DNA of 19,051 nucleotides from an uncultured Eubacteriales bacterium (GTDB taxonomy: Bacteria > Bacillota_A > Clostridia > Lachnospirales > Cellulosilyticaceae): NCBI GenBank assembly GCA_900556665.1, contig USPX01000020.1, positions 1-19,051 of the forward strand, read 5' to 3'. The notes beneath the pieces were generated by a model. That model was given only the letters and a program-made list of their open reading frames with translations, did no database searches and was not told the origin of the DNA. The position numbers and the translations under genes are program-made. This document shows, piece by piece, positions 15,722 to 19,051 of the stretch (position 1 is its first letter; each line of letters begins with the position of its first letter).

Positions 15722-17944
15722 TTACATTCTTTCGTGGAATGTACGGCTGATTACGTCTAATTGTTGCTCTCTTGTTAATTTAACGAAGTTTACAGCGTAT
15801 CCTGATACACGAATTGTAAGTTGTGGGTATTTTTCTGGGTGATCCATAGCATCTAATAATACGTCTTTGTGAAGTACGTTTACGTTGATGTGTTGACCTG
15901 TTTGACGGAAGTAACCATCTAAAATACCAACCATGTTAGTAATTTGTTCTTCTTTTGTTTTACCGATTGTTGAAGGTACAACAGAGAATGTGTAAGAGAT
16001 ACCATCGTTTGCATCTTCGAATGGAAGTTTAGCAACTGAAGCACATGCAGCAAGTACACCTTTTGTTTCTCTACCGTTCATTGGGTTAGCCCCTGGAGAG
16101 AATGGTACACCAGCTTTACGTCCGTCTGGAGTTGCTCCTGTTTTCTTACCGTATACTACGTTTGATGTAATAGTAAGAACTGATTGTGTGTAAACTGAAT
16201 CTCTATATGGTGTGTGTTTTCTGATTTCTTGCATGAAGTCTTTTACAAGTGATACAGCAATTGAGTCAGCAGCATCATCGTTGTTTCCGTATGCTGGGTA
16301 TTCACCTTCGATTACGAAGTCTACAGCTAAACCTTCTTCATTTCTTACTGGTTTAACTTTTGCATGTTTGATAGCTGATAATGAGTCAGTAGCTACTGCA
16401 AGACCAGCAATACCACAAGCCATTGTTCTTAAGATTTCTTCGTCATGAAGTGCCATTTCGATTCTTTCGTAAGCATATTTATCATGCATGTAGTGAATGA
16501 TGTTAAGGGCATCTGTATATGTTTTAGCAACCCATTGTTTTGTGATTTCGTAGTTAGCCATTACTTTATCGTAATCTAAATATTCATCTGTCATTGGTTC
16601 GATACCTGGTACTACTTTGATACCTGTTTTTTCATCTACACCACCGTTGATCGCGTAAAGAACAGCTTTAGCAAGGTTAGCACGTGCTCCGAAGAATTGC
16701 ATTTGTTTACCGATTCTCATTGGAGATACACAACAAGCGATACCGTAGTCATCACCGAATTGTGGTCTCATTAAATCATCATTTTCGTATTGGATAGCTG
16801 ATGTATCGATAGATACTTTTGCACAGAAGTCTTTGTAACCTTGTGGGAAGCTTTCACTCCAAAGTACTGTTAAGTTTGGTTCTGGAGCTGGTCCAATGTT
16901 GTAAAGTGTGTGAAGGTAACGGAAGCTGTTTTTAGTTACAAGTGATGCACTCATATCTTCAAGCATACCACCAAGTGATTCTGTTACCCATGTTGGATCT
17001 CCTGAGAATAATTCGTTGTATTCTGGTGTTCTAAGGAATCTGATGATACGAAGTTTCATGATGAATTGGTCAACGATTTCTTGAACTTCTTGTTCTGTTA
17101 ATTTACCTTCTTGTAAATCTCTTTCAGCGTAAATATCTAAGAATGTAGATGTACGTCCGATTGACATCGCTGCACCATCTTGTTCTTTTGTTGCTGCAAG
17201 GTATGCAAGATATAACCATTGAGTAGCTTCTTGGAAGTTTTCAGCTGGTCTTGATAAATCAAATCCGTACATTTCACCTAACTCTTTAAGTTCGTTTAAT
17301 GCTTTGATTTGTTCTGCAAGTTCTTCACAATCTCTCATTGTTTCAGCTGTGAACATTACTGATTTAGCTTCTTTAGCTTTCATTTTTTCAGCAATAAGTC
17401 TATCAACTCCGTAAAGCGCTACTCTTCTGTAGTCACCGATGATACGTCCGCGTCCGTAAGCATCTGGAAGTCCTGTTACAACCCCAACTTTACGAGCTGT
17501 ACGGATGTCTTTATTGTAAACATCGAATACACCTTGGTTGTGTGTTTTTCTGTATTTTGTGAAGATCTCTTTCATTTCTGGATCTACTTCGTAGTCATAT
17601 GCTTTAAGCGCATTTTCTACTACTCTCATCCCACCGAATGGATGACAGCTTCTTACAAGTGGTGCATCTGTTTGAAGACCAACGATTTTTTCTTTTGCTT
17701 TGTCAATGTATCCTGCTGCGTGAGAAGTGATTGTTGCTACAGTTTTTGTATCTGCGAAACATCCTCTTTCTCTTTCTTTAAGCATAAGTTCGCTAAGTTG
17801 TTCCCAAAGTGCTGTTGTATCAGCTGTTGGACCTGCTAAGAAAGAGTCATCTCCTGTGTATTCTGTGTAGTTATTAACGATGAAATCTCTAACGTTAATT
17901 TCTTCTTGCCATTTGCCTTCTTTAAAACTTCTCCAATAAGTCAT
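15722..17944 (-). CDS. pflB: Pyruvate formate-lyase (formate C-acetyltransferase)
   Basis: Converts pyruvate and CoA to acetyl-CoA and formate in the cytoplasm under anaerobic conditions, using a glycyl radical installed by PflA. 740 residues, full family length. Catalytic Cys404-Cys405 lie in IACCVSPMR, and the radical glycine is Gly715 in IRVSGYAV near the C-terminus. [11 protein letters not shown] and [15 protein letters not shown], typical of true PFL rather than other glycyl-radical enzymes, are also present. The gene is monocistronic: the usual downstream activase gene is absent from this window. The leader is unusual. The ribosome site AAAGGGGG (17980-17987) is 35 bases from the ATG, with a perfect hairpin between (17951-17975). 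Upstream palindromes may bind a regulator. The identity is certain. Confidence 0.98.
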   Translation of the reverse strand: MTYWRSFKEGKWQEEINVRDFIVNNYTEYTGDDSFLAGPTADTTALWEQLSELMLKERERGCFADTKTVATITSHAAGYIDKAKEKIVGLQTDAPLVRSCHPFGGMRVVENALKAYDYEVDPEMKEIFTKYRKTHNQGVFDVYNKDIRTARKVGVVTGLPDAYGRGRIIGDYRRVALYGVDRLIAEKMKAKEAKSVMFTAETMRDCEELAEQIKALNELKELGEMYGFDLSRPAENFQEATQWLYLAYLAATKEQDGAAMSIGRTSTFLDIYAERDLQEGKLTEQEVQEIVDQFIMKLRIIRFLRTPEYNELFSGDPTWVTESLGGMLEDMSASLVTKNSFRYLHTLYNIGPAPEPNLTVLWSESFPQGYKDFCAKVSIDTSAIQYENDDLMRPQFGDDYGIACCVSPMRIGKQMQFFGARANLAKAVLYAINGGVDEKTGIKVVPGIEPMTDEYLDYDKVMANYEITKQWVAKTYTDALNIIHYMHDKYAYERIEMALHDEEILRTMACGIAGLAVATDSLSAIKHAKVKPVRNEEGLAVDFVIEGEYPAYGNNDDAADSIAVSLVKDFMQEIRKHTPYRDSVYTQSVLTITSNVVYGKKTGATPDGRKAGVPFSPGANPMNGRETKGVLAACASVAKLPFEDANDGISYTFSVVPSTIGKTKEEQITNMVGILDGYFRQTGQHINVNVLHKDVLLDAMDHPEKYPQLTIRVSGYAVNFVKLTREQQLDVISRTFHERM

Positions 17945-17950
17945 GTTTAT

Positions 17951-17987
17951 GTAGAAGTAAATACTTTACTTCTACTACACCCCCTTT
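17951..17987 (-). promoter_or_regulatory. pflB ribosome site and intervening hairpin
   Basis: AAAGGGGG (17980-17987) is followed on the minus strand by a perfect 11-bp stem with a three-base loop (GTAGAAGTAAA, GTA, TTTACTTCTAC; 17951-17975) and then six bases to the ATG at 17944. Skipping the hairpin leaves about 10 bases between GGGGG and ATG, a workable spacing. No other ribosome site is nearer. Confidence 0.6.
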
Positions 17988-18003
17988 GATGTAAATTTCT
18001 AGT
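17980..18003 (-). repeat. Shared leader block, pflB copy
   Basis: Reads ACTAGAAATTTACATC then AAAGGGGG on the minus strand. It matches the mgsA leader block at 18653-18675 with one base insertion and two substitutions. Confidence 0.6.
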
Positions 18004-18073
18004 AAGTGTTGCCAAAATACTTTATTTACATATAGAATTATGTATTTTTCAACAACAATAAAGTCTAAATAAT

Positions 18074-18090
18074 TTGTATACAGTATACAA
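18074..18090. promoter_or_regulatory. Perfect 17-base palindrome upstream of pflB (candidate operator)
   Basis: TTGTATACAGTATACAA, two 8-base arms around one central base. On the minus strand it includes TATACT, which could serve as a -10. The arms resemble the TTGTATACAA type of site used by several GntR-like regulators, but no regulator is identified. Confidence 0.5.
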
Positions 18091-18108
18091 CTTACTTCGA
18101 CTTCTAGT

Positions 18109-18127
18109 TTAACATAATTTATGTTAA
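18109..18127. promoter_or_regulatory. Perfect 19-base palindrome upstream of pflB (candidate operator)
   Basis: TTAACATAATTTATGTTAA, two 9-base arms around one base, centred 36 bases from the other palindrome. It has no following T run, so a terminator role for mgsA is unlikely. Confidence 0.45.
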
Positions 18128-18154
18128 GTAGCAATATATTATTATGCACTACTT

Positions 18155-18646
18155 TTATATCATCTTCTCATTTTTATTAAACGCTTCAGTACGATGACTT
18201 ATACGCTTTGCATAATCAATGATTTTACGCTCATAAGTCTCTTCCATAAGTGGTGAAGTAATGAGGAAATCTGCTGTTGATTGATTGGTTGCCCCTGGAA
18301 TATCGTATAATGATGCAATACGTAAAAGCGCCTTTACATCTGGGTCATGTGGCTGAGATGCAAGGGGATCCCAGAAGAAAATCATAAAATCAATCTTACA
18401 TTCTACAATACGTGATCCAATTTGTTGATCTCCACCTAATGGACCACTATTATAAGCTGTAACAGGTAATTGTGTCTGCTCTGAAATCAGCTTCGCTGTT
18501 GTACCTGTTCCACATAAAAAGTGTTTACTCAGTGCCTGCTTATTATTTGCTACCCAGTTAATTAAATCTTGTTTGCGATTATCATGGGCAATAAGTGCAA
18601 TACTTTTTTGTTTATGCATGGTTATAAGTGTATAATCTTTATCCAT
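18155..18646 (-). CDS. mgsA: Methylglyoxal synthase
   Basis: Converts dihydroxyacetone phosphate to methylglyoxal and phosphate in the cytoplasm, a bypass that relieves sugar-phosphate build-up. 163 residues, slightly longer than the 152-residue E. coli enzyme. The signature GPLGGDQQIG holds the probable catalytic Asp73. His21-Asp22, Asp93, His100 and Asp103 match the E. coli active-site residues with an offset of two. The phosphate-binding GTGTT is at 46-50. ATG 18646 is preceded by AAGGGAG at 7 bases. The gene lies 80 bases downstream of a helicase gene and upstream of pflB, with no obvious terminator before the pflB region, so some read-through into pflB is possible. Confidence 0.96.
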   Translation of the reverse strand: MDKDYTLITMHKQKSIALIAHDNRKQDLINWVANNKQALSKHFLCGTGTTAKLISEQTQLPVTAYNSGPLGGDQQIGSRIVECKIDFMIFFWDPLASQPHDPDVKALLRIASLYDIPGATNQSTADFLITSPLMEETYERKIIDYAKRISHRTEAFNKNEKMI

Positions 18647-18652
18647 AGTTGT

Positions 18653-18675
18653 CTCCCTTAGATGTAATTTCTAGT
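18653..18675 (-). repeat. Shared leader block, mgsA copy
   Basis: Reads ACTAGAAATTACATC then TAAGGGAG on the minus strand, nearly identical to the pflB block at 17980-18003. Here the ATG follows the ribosome site directly, with no hairpin. Confidence 0.6.
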
Positions 18676-18726
18676 GCCTTTATTATTTCCTTTTATTATA
18701 ATTATATAAAACATACTGTAGTTTGA

Positions 18727-19051
18727 CTATACCTTTTTGCAAATCTTATAATCTTCTCCAATTGTATCTATAAATATGCTTTTTTGTTTCTCTAGATTAT
18801 AGGAGATTGCAAGGCGCTTCTTAGCTCTTGTCATGGCTACGTAAAATAGTCGCATCTCTTCAGTAAGTTTATTTTCTTTCATGCTACGATAAGCTGGAAA
18901 AATATAATTATTACATCCAGCAATATATACCTGATCAAATTCTAAGCCTTTGGCTTGATGGACTGTAATAATCGGTATTCTTCCTTTAAACAAAGCACTT
19001 TGCTCTATTTCACTATAATGAAGGGCAGAAAAGGCTAATAAATTAATAATA
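18727..19051 (-). CDS. UvrD/PcrA/Rep-type superfamily 1 helicase, C-terminal fragment (5' end outside window)
   Basis: ATP-dependent 3'-5' DNA helicase involved in repair or replication restart. Only the last 107 codons are visible and the frame is open to base 19051. Motif V is TVHQAKGLEFDQVYIAG, and motif VI is EEMRLFYVAMTRAKKRL with the arginine that contacts ATP. The protein ends about 25 residues after motif VI, so it lacks the long C-terminal tail of PcrA/UvrD and may be a shorter family member. The TTG at 18991-18993 is internal, not a start. It is upstream of mgsA with an 80-base gap. Confidence 0.9.
   Translation of the reverse strand, partial: IINLLAFSALHYSEIEQSALFKGRIPIITVHQAKGLEFDQVYIAGCNNYIFPAYRSMKENKLTEEMRLFYVAMTRAKKRLAISYNLEKQKSIFIDTIGEDYKICKKV

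Noticed and set aside
17922..18149. Minus-strand 75-residue frame overlapping the pflB start
   Set aside because: GTG start without ribosome site, low-complexity Ile/Leu/Val/Tyr content, crosses the palindromes, leader hairpin and pflB start; better explained as untranslated leader.

Overview
The window is AT-rich DNA from an anaerobic, low-GC Firmicute. The best fit is a plant-biomass-degrading member of the Lachnospirales/Clostridia, something like Cellulosilyticum. This rests on strong AGGAGG/GGGGG ribosome sites, a secreted GH11 xylanase with ricin-type binding modules, an oxygen-sensitive pyruvate formate-lyase and a CheC/CheY pair. The species is an inference. Nearly every gene lies on the minus strand, and most units end in clear intrinsic terminators.

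Layout. 1-1468: 5' part of a secreted GH11 xylanase, running off the left edge inside a second copy of a ricin/CBM13-like module. 1469-1796: divergent control region with a promoter for each side and palindromic TGTCAYGAC elements. 1809-3212: Na+-coupled amino-acid (AGCS) symporter, the only plus-strand gene. 3236-3275: bidirectional terminator. 3321-7723: an operon resembling the Bacillus mnxEFG manganese-oxidase locus, with three small proteins followed by a six-domain multicopper oxidase of about 1,171 codons. That oxidase frame is interrupted by two in-frame stops (TAA at 5166-5168, TAG at 3918-3920) and no frameshift. 7865-12619: two paralogous secreted class-3 lipases flanking a secreted parallel beta-helix (pectate-lyase-like) protein. 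12801-13809: cheC-like and cheY genes. 13992-15548: TRM11/THUMP-like RNA methyltransferase with a TTG start. 15722-17944: pyruvate formate-lyase. 18155-18646: methylglyoxal synthase. 18727-19051: C-terminus of a UvrD/PcrA-type helicase, cut by the right edge.

How it fits together. Xylanase, beta-helix protein and lipases are exported and probably act on plant polymers and lipids. The symporter imports amino acids with Na+. PflB converts pyruvate to formate and acetyl-CoA, and MgsA vents triose phosphate to methylglyoxal when phosphate is limiting. These two neighbouring genes share a nearly identical block in their leaders. No tRNA, rRNA, CRISPR, IS element or phage gene was seen.

The points most worth a second look are the doubly interrupted MnxG-like oxidase in an apparent anaerobe, the pflB leader in which a perfect 11-bp hairpin separates the Shine-Dalgarno from the ATG, the shared pflB/mgsA leader block, the paired palindromes upstream of pflB, and two SD-ATG-TAG start-stop elements ahead of the beta-helix and cheC genes.
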